DNA of 64,000 nt from Microbacterium oleivorans (lineage in GTDB: Bacteria > Actinomycetota > Actinomycetes > Actinomycetales > Microbacteriaceae): contig NZ_JAMBOV010000007.1 in assembly GCF_023715745.1 (NCBI RefSeq), positions 62,001 through 126,000 on the forward strand. The letters are read 5' to 3'. The stretch's first letter is position 1. The number at the start of each line of letters is the position of its first letter. Both the position numbers and the translations under genes were made by a program. This document shows positions 8,194-16,774 of the stretch, one piece after another. The notes below the pieces were generated by a model. It made no database searches. It was not told the DNA's origin and was given only the letters and a program-made list of their open reading frames with translations.

Positions 8194-11132
8194 CGACGTT
8201 CGACGTCGCCCGCATCGGCCCCGGCGAGGGCTCGCTCCCGCCGCGCACGCGCCTGCGCTCCGACGCGCCCACGCAGTCGCTCGACGGACCCTGGCGGTTC
8301 CGCCTGTCGCCCTCCCCCGCCCTGGCCCCGCAGGACGACTGGACGTCCGGCGCGACCGACGGCTGGGACGAGATCAGCGTCCCGTCGCACTGGAACATGA
8401 GCGGGTTCGGCACCCCTGCCTACTCGAACGTGCAGTTCCCGTTCCCCATCGACCCGCCCTACCCGCCCGATGAGAACCCGGTCGGTGACTACGTGCGCCG
8501 CATCGACGTCGACGACGCGATCCGACGGGTGACGGATGCCGGGGGCCGCGTCGTCCTGCGCTTCGACGGCATCGAGTCCGCCGCCGACGTGTTCGTCAAC
8601 GGCAAGCGCCTGGGCTCGACCCGCGGCAGTCGGCTCACGCACGAGTTCGACGTCACCGACGCGCTCACCGGCGAGGGCGACGTCGTCGCGGTGCGCGTGG
8701 CCCAGTTCTCGGACGGCACGTACCTCGAGAACCAGGACATGTGGTGGCTGCCGGGTGTCTTCCGCAGCGTCGCCCTGCTCGCCCGCCCGATCGGCGGCAT
8801 CGACGACGCCGTCCTGACCGGCGACTTCGACCACGAGACCGGGCACGGCACGGTCGAGGTGACGACGTCCGCCGACGCTGTGCTCGAGATTCCCGAGCTG
8901 GGGATCCGCACGGATGTCGCGGCGGGCCGCAGCACCGTCGACGCGGGGGCCGTCGAGCCCTGGTCCGCCGAGACGCCGCGCCTCTACGACGCGACCCTCC
9001 GCACGGCATCCGAGACCGTGTCGGTGCGTGTCGGCTTCCGCCGCGTCCGCGCCGAGGGCGGCGTGCTGACGCTCAACGGACGACCGATCATGCTGCGCGG
9101 GGTGAACCGCCACGAGCACGACCCCGAACGCGGCCGCGTGCACACCACCGAGCTCGCCCGGCGCGACCTCGTGCTGATGAAGCAGCACAACATCAACGCC
9201 GTGCGCACCTCGCACTACCCGCCGCACCCGGAGTTCCTCGACCTGACCGACGAGCTCGGCCTCTACGTCATCGACGAGTGCGACCTCGAGACACACGAGT
9301 ACGAGTACGTCTCGTGGCGCGGCAACCCGAGCGAAGACCCGGCGTGGGAGGCATCCTTCGTCGACCGCATCCGCCGCACCGTCACGCGCGACCGGACCCA
9401 CCCCAGTGTCATCATGTGGTCGCTCGGCAACGAGTCCGGCGCCGGCTGCAACATCCGGGCGATGGCGCGGTGGGTGCGCGAGAACGACACGACCCGCCTC
9501 CTCCACTACGAGGGCGACCGCTCGAGCCGCGACACCGACGTGTATTCGCGGATGTACGCGTCGCACGACGAGGTCCGCGAGATCGGCGAGGAGGCCGAGG
9601 CGATCCCGCCCGCCGACATCAGCGCCGCCGAGCTCCGCCGCCGCTCGCTGCCGTTCGTGCACTGCGAGTTCGGGCACGCGATGGGCAACAGCCCCGGCGG
9701 GGTGAAGGAGTACTGGGACCTGTACGAACGGTTCCCGAGACTGGCCGGCGGCTTCATCTGGGAGTGGGTGGAGCACGCGATCGCGATCGAGGACGAGCAC
9801 GGCCGACGCGCGTTCCGCTACGGCGGGGACTTCGGCGAGTCGGTGCACGACCACAACTTCGTCATCGACGGACTCATCAGCGCCGACCGCGAACCCCGTC
9901 CGGGGCTCGTCGACTACGCCGCGATCATCGCGCCCGTCGTGATCGGGGTGGATGCCGACCGTCGCCGCATCCGGCTGCAGAACCGCTACGACCACGTCGA
10001 CACCGACCGCCTCGCCTTCACCTGGCGGCGCGAGGTCGACGGAGAGGTCGTGGCCCGGGGCGAGCTGGCGGTCCCGGCCGTCGGACCGCGAGAGCGCGGC
10101 GAGGTCGCACTGCCCGTCGAGGCTCGGTCGGTGTCCGGGTCGCGCGTCGCCGATGTGCTGACCGTCGCCGCCGGCCTCCGCGACGAGACCGACTGGGCCC
10201 CCGCCGGACACGTCGTCGCGACCGGTCAGCACGTCGCGGCCGGTGTCCCGCGGGTCGGCCCCGGCACCTCTCCGCGCGCCGACGAGTTCGACCGGCGCGG
10301 CCGGCCGCTGCGCCTCGGCTCCCTCGACGTCGTCGAGGGCCCCGGCATCGGGATCTGGCGCGCGCCGACCGACAACGACCTGTTCCCCGGCTGGGACGAG
10401 CCGACTCTCCCGCCCATGGCGGAGCGCTGGGCGCTGGCGCGGATCGACCGGATGCAGACCCGGGTGCGCGGCATCGACGCGGATGCCGCGGCCCTGACCG
10501 TCGACACCCGCGTCGGCGCGCCGTCGTTCGACAGCGGCGTCGATGCGCTCTGGCGCTGGTCGCGCGTGCCCGAAGGGCTGCTGCTCGATCTGGACCTGCG
10601 CAGCATCGGCTCGTGGGACAACTCGTGGATCGAGAAGGCGCCGTTCTCGTGGACCGTCGACTGGGCGCGCCTGGGCGTCGACGTCGCCCTCGCCGGCGCG
10701 CCGCTCGGCATGGACTTCGCGGGCCTCGGTCCCGGACCCAGCTACCCCGACACCGACTCCGGCGTGCACTTCGGCTGGTTCGAAGCGGGCGCCGACGATC
10801 TCGTGACACCCCACGTCCGCCCGCAGGAGAGCGGATCGCGACGCGGTGTGCGCACGGCTGTCATCCGCACCACGCAAGGTGCCGTGCGGGTGAGCGTTGT
10901 CGGCGGCGAGGCGCTGGACGCCGGCGTCGCCCTCACGGTGTCACCGTGGGACCGCGCGACGCTCAGCACGACCTCGCACGCGTCGCTGCTGCCCGAGCCG
11001 ACCGCGACGCACGTCTCGATCGACATCGCACAGTCCGGCGTGGGGACGGCGACCTGCGGTCCGGGCGTCCTGCCGCGGTACCGACTGCCCGCGCGCGACG
11101 CGTCGTTCGCGCTGCTGTTCGAGACCGTCTGA
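8190..11132 (+). CDS. Beta-galactosidase, glycoside hydrolase family 2 (LacZ type)
   Basis: A 980-residue five-domain LacZ-type enzyme: sugar-binding jelly-roll (SLDGPWRFRLSP, then PFPIDPPYPPDENP), immunoglobulin-like domains, TIM barrel and the C-terminal Bgal_small_N domain. The acid/base is Glu415 in SLGNESGAG; the nucleophile is Glu493 in HCEFGHAMGNSPGG. No signal peptide is present, so it hydrolyses imported galactosides. GTG 8190 overlaps nagB by 4 bp (GTGA). It is the last gene of the operon and ends 15 bp before the convergent BCCT gene. Co-transcription with amino-sugar genes suggests a galactosyl-GlcNAc substrate rather than lactose. Confidence 0.93.
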   Translation: MTTFDVARIGPGEGSLPPRTRLRSDAPTQSLDGPWRFRLSPSPALAPQDDWTSGATDGWDEISVPSHWNMSGFGTPAYSNVQFPFPIDPPYPPDENPVGDYVRRIDVDDAIRRVTDAGGRVVLRFDGIESAADVFVNGKRLGSTRGSRLTHEFDVTDALTGEGDVVAVRVAQFSDGTYLENQDMWWLPGVFRSVALLARPIGGIDDAVLTGDFDHETGHGTVEVTTSADAVLEIPELGIRTDVAAGRSTVDAGAVEPWSAETPRLYDATLRTASETVSVRVGFRRVRAEGGVLTLNGRPIMLRGVNRHEHDPERGRVHTTELARRDLVLMKQHNINAVRTSHYPPHPEFLDLTDELGLYVIDECDLETHEYEYVSWRGNPSEDPAWEASFVDRIRRTVTRDRTHPSVIMWSLGNESGAGCNIRAMARWVRENDTTRLLHYEGDRSSRDTDVYSRMYASHDEVREIGEEAEAIPPADISAAELRRRSLPFVHCEFGHAMGNSPGGVKEYWDLYERFPRLAGGFIWEWVEHAIAIEDEHGRRAFRYGGDFGESVHDHNFVIDGLISADREPRPGLVDYAAIIAPVVIGVDADRRRIRLQNRYDHVDTDRLAFTWRREVDGEVVARGELAVPAVGPRERGEVALPVEARSVSGSRVADVLTVAAGLRDETDWAPAGHVVATGQHVAAGVPRVGPGTSPRADEFDRRGRPLRLGSLDVVEGPGIGIWRAPTDNDLFPGWDEPTLPPMAERWALARIDRMQTRVRGIDADAAALTVDTRVGAPSFDSGVDALWRWSRVPEGLLLDLDLRSIGSWDNSWIEKAPFSWTVDWARLGVDVALAGAPLGMDFAGLGPGPSYPDTDSGVHFGWFEAGADDLVTPHVRPQESGSRRGVRTAVIRTTQGAVRVSVVGGEALDAGVALTVSPWDRATLSTTSHASLLPEPTATHVSIDIAQSGVGTATCGPGVLPRYRLPARDASFALLFETV

Positions 11133-11147
11133 GTCCGGGGGCGGGGC

Positions 11148-12815
11148 TCAGTCGCCCCGCTTCCGGATCCACGGGATGCGGATGCCGCGCTCGTTCTCGG
11201 ACTCGACCTCGAGTCCGTAGTGCTCGCCGACGTGCTCCAGCAGCTGGGCGCGCTCGGCCTTCTCGTAGATGCGCCTCTCGCGCTGGAACGCGACGACCGT
11301 CGCCCAGCAGATGAGCAGCATGACGACGCTGAACGGCAAGGCGATGATGATCGCCGCCGTCTGCAGGGCGGTGAGACCGCCCGCGATGAGGAGGGCGATG
11401 GCCAGCAGGGCGGTGATGAGGGTGAACAGGGTGCGCACCGGCTTGCTGGGCTCGGGGTCGCCGCCGGTGGCGATCATGCCCATGACGAGGGCGCCCGAGT
11501 CCGCCGAGGTGACGAAGAAGAGAGCGATGAGGATGAGCGCTCCGACGGTCAGCAGGAGCGGCGCCGGGAGGCTCTCGAACAGCTGGAAGAGGGCGCCCTC
11601 GACGTTGACGGAGCCGTCGCCCTGGGTCATCGTCCCCGGCTGATCGAGTTCGAGCTTGATGGCCGAGCCGCCGAGCACCGCGAACCAGAGCACGCCGACG
11701 AGGGTGGGCACGATGAGCACCCCCATCACGAACTCCCGGACCGTGCGACCGCGGCTCACCCGCGCGATGAAGATGCCCACGAACGGCGCCCACGAGATCC
11801 ACCAGCCCCAGTAGAACGAGGTCCAGGTCGCCTGCCAGGCCTGCCCTTCGGCGCCCTGGAACGCGCTGACGCTGAAGCTCAGGCCGATGAAATCCTGCAG
11901 ATACGAGCCGATGGACTGCACCCATTCGCGGAGCAGGTAGAACGTGTCGTTCGTGAACAGGACGAACAGCAGGAGCAATCCGGCGAGGATCAGGTTGAGC
12001 GACGACAGCCACTTCATGCCCTTGGTCACCCCCGACAGCACCGAGAAGAGCACCGCGGTCGTGATGACCGCGATGATGATGACCTGCACGAGCAGGCTGG
12101 GGTTGGCGATGATGCCCGCGCTGTCGAGACCGGAACTGATCTGGAGCACCCCGAGGCCGAGGCTCGTGGCGACACCGAACAGCGTGCCGACGAGGGCGAT
12201 CGCATCGATCGCGTTGCCCCATCCGCCCCGCACACGACGACCGAGGATGGGCTCCAGCGCCCAGCGGATCGACAGCGGGCGCCCGCGGCGGTGGATGGCG
12301 TAAGCGAGCGCGATGCCCACCACGACGTAGACCGCCCAGGCCTGCACACCCCAGTGGAGGTACGTCTGGGTCAGGGCCGACTGCGCGAGTTGCGCGGGGG
12401 TGCCCTCGACACCCGGCTTCGGGTCGACGAAGTGGCTGAGCGGCTCGCTCACCCCGTAGAAGACGAGTCCGATGCCCATCCCCGCGGCGAACAGGAGGGA
12501 GAACCAGGCCCCGGTCGAGAACTCGGGCTTGTCGTCGTCCTTGCCCAGACGGATGTCGCCGAAGCGGCTGAATCCGAGGAAGAGGCAGAAGGCGACGAAG
12601 AACGCCGTGATGAGGACGTAGTACCAGCTGAAGGTGTCGATGATGGCGCCCTGGATCGTCCCGAAGAACGCCTCCGCCTGCGCGGGGAACGCGATGGCGA
12701 AGGCGCTGAAGACGACCGCGACGATCGCCGCGGGGGCGATCACCCAGACGCTCGGCTTCGCCCGCACTCCCGTCGCGGTCGTGGCGGTCTCTGACACAGG
12801 GGCGCTGTCGGACAT
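11148..12815 (-). CDS. BCCT-family betaine/choline/carnitine transporter
   Basis: A 555-residue protein with 12 predicted membrane helices. WWISWAPFVGIFIARVSRGR (near residue 340) is the BCCT signature in the TM8 region, and the GAWFSLLFAAGMGIGLVF glycine-rich segment is the substrate and Na-binding helix. It imports compatible solutes such as glycine betaine by Na or H symport. The C-terminus is basic and charged (IRIPWIRKRGD), as in osmosensing members like BetP. The ATG lies 6 nt after a TAACCT hexamer. It is monocistronic; the exact substrate is not predictable. Confidence 0.9.
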   Translation of the reverse strand: MSDSAPVSETATTATGVRAKPSVWVIAPAAIVAVVFSAFAIAFPAQAEAFFGTIQGAIIDTFSWYYVLITAFFVAFCLFLGFSRFGDIRLGKDDDKPEFSTGAWFSLLFAAGMGIGLVFYGVSEPLSHFVDPKPGVEGTPAQLAQSALTQTYLHWGVQAWAVYVVVGIALAYAIHRRGRPLSIRWALEPILGRRVRGGWGNAIDAIALVGTLFGVATSLGLGVLQISSGLDSAGIIANPSLLVQVIIIAVITTAVLFSVLSGVTKGMKWLSSLNLILAGLLLLFVLFTNDTFYLLREWVQSIGSYLQDFIGLSFSVSAFQGAEGQAWQATWTSFYWGWWISWAPFVGIFIARVSRGRTVREFVMGVLIVPTLVGVLWFAVLGGSAIKLELDQPGTMTQGDGSVNVEGALFQLFESLPAPLLLTVGALILIALFFVTSADSGALVMGMIATGGDPEPSKPVRTLFTLITALLAIALLIAGGLTALQTAAIIIALPFSVVMLLICWATVVAFQRERRIYEKAERAQLLEHVGEHYGLEVESENERGIRIPWIRKRGD

Positions 12816-12821
12816 CCCGCC

Positions 12822-12827
12822 AGGTTA
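12822..12827 (-). promoter_or_regulatory. -10 hexamer TAACCT for BCCT gene
   Basis: On the minus strand TAACCT ends 6 nt before the ATG at 12815, matching the leaderless pattern of the window. Confidence 0.5.
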
Positions 12828-12885
12828 CTGAGGCCCCGGCATCCGCTCACCTTCTTGCGCCGGCGCCGGTCTCCGGGTTACCGGG

Positions 12886-13392
12886 TCAGTCGCGGGGCCA
12901 GGATGCCGCGAGCTTGCCGAGCAGGCGGACGAGCTCTGCGCGCTCGTCGTCGGTGAAGTCGGCGAGCGCGCGGGTCAGCCGCTCGCGCCGCTCACCGCGG
13001 AAGTCCCCCGCGCGGCGCCGGCCCTCGGATGTCAGTGCGATGCGGGTGCGGCGGGCGTCGTCAGGATCCGCCTCGCGGGCGGCCAGCCCCATCTCGACCG
13101 CCTGCTGGACCAGTCGCGAGGCGCGCGGCTGGTCGACGCCGATGGCGTCGGCTATCTCGCTCACCGACAGCGGGTGCTCCGCGTGGACGAGGGCGTCGAG
13201 GAGGCGGATGCGGGCGGGCGCGCCCGCCATCCGCATGCCCGGACCGAAGCCCGGTCCGCCGCGCATCCAGGGCGGAGGCCCCTCGTGCGGGCCTCGGCCG
13301 TGCGGACCGTGCGCCCGGTGTGGACCGCCGCGGGGGCGCATCTGCGCGAACGCCGCGAGGAGCGCGTCGAGGTCGCCGGTCGGATCCGTCAC
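12886..13392 (-). CDS. MarR-family regulator with His/Gly/Pro-rich N-terminus
   Basis: A 168-residue protein. Residues 1-55 are low-complexity, rich in Gly, Pro, His and Arg (RAHGPHGRGPHEGPP). Residues about 58-165 form a MarR winged helix (RIRLLDALVHAEHPLSVSEI, then QPRASRLVQQAVEMGL and a DPDDARRTRIALTSEG wing). I chose GTG 13392 because TATCGT ends 6 nt upstream; an ATG one codon earlier is the alternative. The divergent neighbour has a similar His/Gly-rich region, and an array of CATGTCA half-sites lies between them, so it probably represses itself and that gene. A His-rich tail could bind metal; this is inference. Confidence 0.82.
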   Translation of the reverse strand: MTDPTGDLDALLAAFAQMRPRGGPHRAHGPHGRGPHEGPPPWMRGGPGFGPGMRMAGAPARIRLLDALVHAEHPLSVSEIADAIGVDQPRASRLVQQAVEMGLAAREADPDDARRTRIALTSEGRRRAGDFRGERRERLTRALADFTDDERAELVRLLGKLAASWPRD

Positions 13393-13398
13393 CATCTG

Positions 13399-13404
13399 AC
13401 GATA
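13399..13404 (-). promoter_or_regulatory. -10 hexamer TATCGT for MarR gene
   Basis: On the minus strand TATCGT ends 6 nt before GTG 13392 but only 3 nt before ATG 13395. This favours the GTG as a leaderless start. Confidence 0.45.
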
Positions 13405-13420
13405 CCGCCCGCTGAGGCAT

Positions 13421-13484
13421 ACATGTCACTTGACATGCGTCACGTATGCATGTCACACTGCATGTACTTGCACATTGACATGCA
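13421..13484. promoter_or_regulatory. Array of CATGTCA half-sites (MarR operator)
   Basis: Four copies of CATGTCA or its complement TGACATG lie at 13422, 13431, 13449 and 13476. The first two form a perfect 7-bp inverted repeat with a 2-bp spacer (13422-13437). TGCATGT (13459) and ACATGCA (13478) form a further inverted pair. TTGACATGC occurs twice, and the second copy (13475) could overlap a -35 box for the downstream gene. The array lies between the divergent MarR and His/Gly-rich genes and is far more A/T-rich than its surroundings. Confidence 0.75.
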
Positions 13485-13536
13485 ATGGTCATCGCGGAAA
13501 GCCCGCCGGTGACACGACGTCCCGGAAGGACACCCC

Positions 13537-14052
13537 ATGAACACCCCACATGACAACCACACCCTGCCCCTCGGCTTCCGCCTCAAGCTCGTCCACCGTC
13601 TGCTCGCCCGCGAGGTGCGCCGACAGCTGGACGAGGCCGGGCCCGAGGCATCCGCTCGTCGCGACGAGATCGTCGCCGGCGTGCAGGACCGGATCACCGC
13701 CGCCGTCCCGCAGGACGACCTCGACGCGATGGTCCGCTCGCTCGACGCGATCGCCCGAGAACTCGGCTGGGACGAGTCCCAGCCTATGCCGCCTCGTCCC
13801 GGTCGGGAGCACCGCGGCCCGCGCGGCCCGTTCGGTCGCCGTTTCGGTCGCGGCTTCGGTCCGGGCTTCGGCGGCCGGTTGCCGCACCCCGGATTCGCCC
13901 ACGGCGAGCCCGGCCGCTTCGGACACCACGAGCGGCACGGCCACCACGGCCACGGCTGCGGCGAGCGCACCGGCTTCGCCCCGCATCCGGCGGTCGCCGA
14001 GGCGTACGAGCGCGGCTTCAGCCGCGGCTACGCGCAGGCGCAGCAGGACTGA
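13537..14052 (+). CDS. His/Gly-rich protein of unknown function
   Basis: A 171-residue protein I do not recognise. Residues 10-88 are a charged, probably helical domain (FRLKLVHRLLAREVRRQL; AVPQDDLDAMVRSLDAIAREL). Residues about 95-150 are Gly/Arg/Phe/His repeats followed by a GHHERHGHHGHGCGE metal-ligand-like cluster. The C-terminus is a short helix (VAEAYERGFSRGYAQAQQ). No signal peptide or membrane segment is present. A good GGAAGG ribosome site precedes the ATG. It diverges from a MarR gene with a similar low-complexity tail, across the CATGTCA array, so it is the likely main target. Metal binding or scaffolding is possible but unproven. Confidence 0.7.
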   Translation: MNTPHDNHTLPLGFRLKLVHRLLAREVRRQLDEAGPEASARRDEIVAGVQDRITAAVPQDDLDAMVRSLDAIARELGWDESQPMPPRPGREHRGPRGPFGRRFGRGFGPGFGGRLPHPGFAHGEPGRFGHHERHGHHGHGCGERTGFAPHPAVAEAYERGFSRGYAQAQQD

Positions 14053-14058
14053 GCCCGG

Positions 14059-14664
14059 TCAGTTCCCCTTCGCACCGGCGTCGGTCGTCCCGACGTCGGT
14101 GCGGTGGAAGTTCTGGAACGAGCGGGATGCCGTCGGCCCCCGCTGCCCCTGGTACCGGTTCTTGTAGGGGCCGGTGCCGTACGGGTTCTCGGCCGGCGAG
14201 CTCAGGCGGAAGAAGCAGAACTGCCCGATCTTCATCCCCGGCCACAGCTTGATCGGCAGGGTCGCGACGTTCGCCAGCTCGAGCGTGACGTGCCCCGAGA
14301 AGCCGGGGTCGATGAACCCGGCCGTGGAGTGCGTGATGAGTCCGAGGCGACCCAGCGAGCTCTTGCCCTCCAGCCGTGCGGCGACGTCGTCGGGCAGCGT
14401 GATCTGCTCGAACGTCGCGCCGAGCGCGAACTCGCCGGGGTGCAGGATGAACGGCTCGTCGGGGGCGACCTCGATCAGGCGCGTCAGCTCAGGCTGATCC
14501 TCGGCCGGGTCGATGAACGGGTACTTGTGGTTGTCGAACAGCCGGAAGTAGCGGTCGAGCCGCACGTCGACACTCGAGGGCTGGACCATCGCCGGATCCC
14601 AGGGGTCGAGGCCGATGCGGCCTCCGTCGATCTCGAGTCGGATGTCGCGGTCGCTGAGCAGCAC
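14059..14664 (-). CDS. dcd: dCTP deaminase, probably bifunctional (dUMP-forming)
   Basis: A 201-residue protein that closely follows the Mycobacterium tuberculosis Dcd sequence pattern: [56 protein letters not shown] and the catalytic Glu129 in VTLELAN. The mycobacterial enzyme carries out both dCTP deamination and dUTP hydrolysis to make dUMP for thymidylate synthesis; dual activity here is inferred from that resemblance. The start is GTG, 6 nt after a TAGGCT hexamer. The gene ends 6 bp from the convergent His/Gly-rich gene. Confidence 0.93.
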   Translation of the reverse strand: MLLSDRDIRLEIDGGRIGLDPWDPAMVQPSSVDVRLDRYFRLFDNHKYPFIDPAEDQPELTRLIEVAPDEPFILHPGEFALGATFEQITLPDDVAARLEGKSSLGRLGLITHSTAGFIDPGFSGHVTLELANVATLPIKLWPGMKIGQFCFFRLSSPAENPYGTGPYKNRYQGQRGPTASRSFQNFHRTDVGTTDAGAKGN

Positions 14665-14670
14665 GCGGCC

Positions 14671-14676
14671 AGCCTA
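14671..14676 (-). promoter_or_regulatory. -10 hexamer TAGGCT for dcd
   Basis: TAGGCT on the minus strand ends 6 nt before GTG 14664, which fits a leaderless dcd transcript. Confidence 0.5.
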
Positions 14677-14691
14677 CTGGCGCGCCGCGGG

Positions 14692-16713
14692 TCACCGCGC
14701 GACGCGCACCACCACCACGCCCCGGGGCGGCACGACGACACCGGATGCCGCGGCCTCGCCGACCAGCACGTCGCCGACCGTCGGCGACTCCACCGCCACG
14801 TCGGTGCGGTTCGACAGGAAGACGAACCGCGCGTCCGCGTCGCCGCGCTCGATGACGTCGAGCCGACCGTCGGCGGACCGCGGGTCGCCGGCCAGCGCAT
14901 CGAGTCCGAGCCCCGCGAGCACCGAGCGCACGCCGTCGCGACCGACGTCGGCCGAGACGTACGTCGCCGAACCGCCCCCGGCCAGGCGACGACGCGTCAC
15001 CGCGGGAGCGCCCGTGAGGTCGCCGCCGGCGTAGGTGTCGAGCACCTCGACGCCGTCCGCGACGTGGACGATCCGCTCGGTCCACGCCGTCGCTGCGGCG
15101 CCCGAGGCGAACACGACCCGCTCGCCCGGCAGCAGCGGCACGAACTCCTCGACGACGACGCCGAGCAGGTCGCGCAGGGCGCCGGGGTATCCGCCGAGCC
15201 AGACGCGGTCGTTGCCGTCGACGATGCCCGAGAAGTACGTCGTCACGAGGTGGCCACCGGCATCCGTGTAGGACGTCAGGCGGGCACGCAGGTCGTCCGG
15301 CATCACGTGCAGCATCGGCGCGATGAGCACCTCGTATCCGTCGAACGCCGAACCGACGGGGATCACATCGGCGCGGACGCCGAGGTCGAGCAGCGCCCGG
15401 TACCAGGCGAGCGCCTCGGCGTCGTAGGCGAGCGCGTCGGTCGGGTGGGCGTCGCGACCGCTGACCCACCACGACTCGTAATCGAAGACGATCGCGACGC
15501 GCGCTCGCTCGCGCCGTGAGCCGTGCACCGGCGACAGATCCCGCAGCGCTCCGCCGAGCGCCACCACCTCGCGGAACACCCGGCTGTTCTCACCCGCGTG
15601 CGGCACCATGCCCGAGTGGTACCGCTCGCCGCCCGCCCGCGACTGACGCCACTGGAAGTAGCAGACCGCGTCGGCGCCGTGCCCGACGTGGGTCAGGGCG
15701 TCGCGCACGAGTTCACCCTCGCGCTTGGGCGGGTTGACCTCTCGCCAGTTCACGGCGCTCGTCGCATGCTCCATGAGGAACCAGGGCAGACCGCCCGCGA
15801 TGGTGCCGGTGAGGTTCGCCCAGAAGGACAGGTCGTCGCGACCGAGCTCGCCCGGACGCAGGTAGTGGTCGTTCGAGACGAAGTCGACGTCCCCCACCCA
15901 GGACGGATAGTCGATGTCGCGCACGTTCTGCGCGACCATGAAGTTCGTCGTCCGCGGGATGCCGGGGGTCACCTCGGCGAGCACGGCCGCCTCGGCTCGC
16001 AGGTGCTCGCGGACGGCATCCGACGAGAAGCGTTCGAAGTCGAGCTGCTGCCCGGGGTTGCGGATCGTCGGCGCCGACCGTGGCGGCAGGATCTCGTCCC
16101 ACTGCTCGTAGTGCTGCGACCAGAAAGCGGTCCCCCACGCGTCGTTGAGCGCCTCGATCGTGCCGTAGCGCGCTTCGAGCCAGACACGGAACGCGCGCGC
16201 CGCGTCGTCGCTGTAGTCGTAGAGGTTGTGGCAGCCGAGCTCGTTGGAGATGTGCCACGCGACGACGGCCGGGTGGTCGCCGTAGCGCTCGGCGAGCGCG
16301 CGCACGAGACGCAGCGCGTACTCGCGGAAGATCGGCGAGGTGGGCCGCCAGTGCTGTCGCGCGCCGGGCCACAGGATCGTGCCGTCGACGGTCTGGGGCA
16401 GGATCTCGGGGTGCCGCCGCGCCATCCAGGACGGCGGTGACGCGGTCGCGGTGGCGAGGTCCACGTCGATGCCGTTCGCGTGCAGCAGGTCGATGATCTC
16501 GTCGAGCCAGGAGAAGTCGTACTCGCCGGGGCGCGGTTCGAGCAGCCCCCACGAGAAGATCCCGAGCGAGACGATGTTGACCCCCGCCTCGCGCATCAGC
16601 CGCACATCGTCGTCCCACACCTCGCGCGGCCACTGCTCCGGGTTGTAATCGGCGCCGTAGCGCATCGTCCCGGGCTCCTGCGAGCCGTCCTTCACCCAGC
16701 GGTAGTTCTGCAC
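14692..16713 (-). CDS. Beta-galactosidase, glycoside hydrolase family 42
   Basis: A 673-residue enzyme with a GH42 TIM barrel (RYGADYNPEQWPREVW; VSLGIFSWGLLEPRPG), a trimerisation domain and a C-terminal beta domain. The acid/base is Glu158 in HISNELGCHN and the nucleophile is Glu315 in FLMEHATSAVNW. It is cytosolic and probably acts on plant or arabinogalactan-type beta-galactosides. GTG 16713 is placed 6 nt after TAACGT (leaderless). The alternative ATG 16665 has a good AGGAG ribosome site and begins exactly at the conserved domain, so both starts are possible. The gene diverges from a TetR regulator across a palindrome. Confidence 0.9.
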   Translation of the reverse strand: MQNYRWVKDGSQEPGTMRYGADYNPEQWPREVWDDDVRLMREAGVNIVSLGIFSWGLLEPRPGEYDFSWLDEIIDLLHANGIDVDLATATASPPSWMARRHPEILPQTVDGTILWPGARQHWRPTSPIFREYALRLVRALAERYGDHPAVVAWHISNELGCHNLYDYSDDAARAFRVWLEARYGTIEALNDAWGTAFWSQHYEQWDEILPPRSAPTIRNPGQQLDFERFSSDAVREHLRAEAAVLAEVTPGIPRTTNFMVAQNVRDIDYPSWVGDVDFVSNDHYLRPGELGRDDLSFWANLTGTIAGGLPWFLMEHATSAVNWREVNPPKREGELVRDALTHVGHGADAVCYFQWRQSRAGGERYHSGMVPHAGENSRVFREVVALGGALRDLSPVHGSRRERARVAIVFDYESWWVSGRDAHPTDALAYDAEALAWYRALLDLGVRADVIPVGSAFDGYEVLIAPMLHVMPDDLRARLTSYTDAGGHLVTTYFSGIVDGNDRVWLGGYPGALRDLLGVVVEEFVPLLPGERVVFASGAAATAWTERIVHVADGVEVLDTYAGGDLTGAPAVTRRRLAGGGSATYVSADVGRDGVRSVLAGLGLDALAGDPRSADGRLDVIERGDADARFVFLSNRTDVAVESPTVGDVLVGEAAASGVVVPPRGVVVVRVAR

Positions 16714-16719
16714 GCGACC

Positions 16720-16725
16720 ACGTTA
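16720..16725 (-). promoter_or_regulatory. -10 hexamer TAACGT for GH42 gene
   Basis: TAACGT on the minus strand ends 6 nt before GTG 16713. The operator at 16736-16749 covers the expected -35 region. Confidence 0.45.
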
Positions 16726-16735
16726 GTCCCAAAAA

Positions 16736-16749
16736 CGTGCATCTGCACG
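16736..16749. promoter_or_regulatory. Palindromic operator CGTGCA-TC-TGCACG
   Basis: A perfect 6-bp inverted repeat with a 2-bp spacer lies midway between the -10 hexamers of the GH42 and TetR genes. It overlaps the expected -35 positions of both. This is the usual place for a TetR repressor that controls itself and its divergent neighbour. Confidence 0.7.
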
Positions 16750-16762
16750 GTTTCGATCGATC

Positions 16763-16768
16763 TACACT
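16763..16768 (+). promoter_or_regulatory. -10 hexamer TACACT for TetR gene
   Basis: TACACT ends 6 nt before the ATG at 16775; no ribosome site is present, which fits a leaderless transcript. Confidence 0.55.
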
Positions 16769-16774
16769 GCCCTC

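Noticed and set aside
2356..11314. Very long open frames antisense to, or in other frames of, the GH95 and GH2 genes
   Set aside because: They are shadows caused by high G+C at third codon positions; their translations are Arg-, Gly- and Asp-rich without motifs, while the annotated strands carry complete catalytic motifs.
13421..13484. CRISPR-like repeat array
   Set aside because: The repeats are 7-9 bp half-sites in both orientations with irregular spacing, typical of operators and not of CRISPR.
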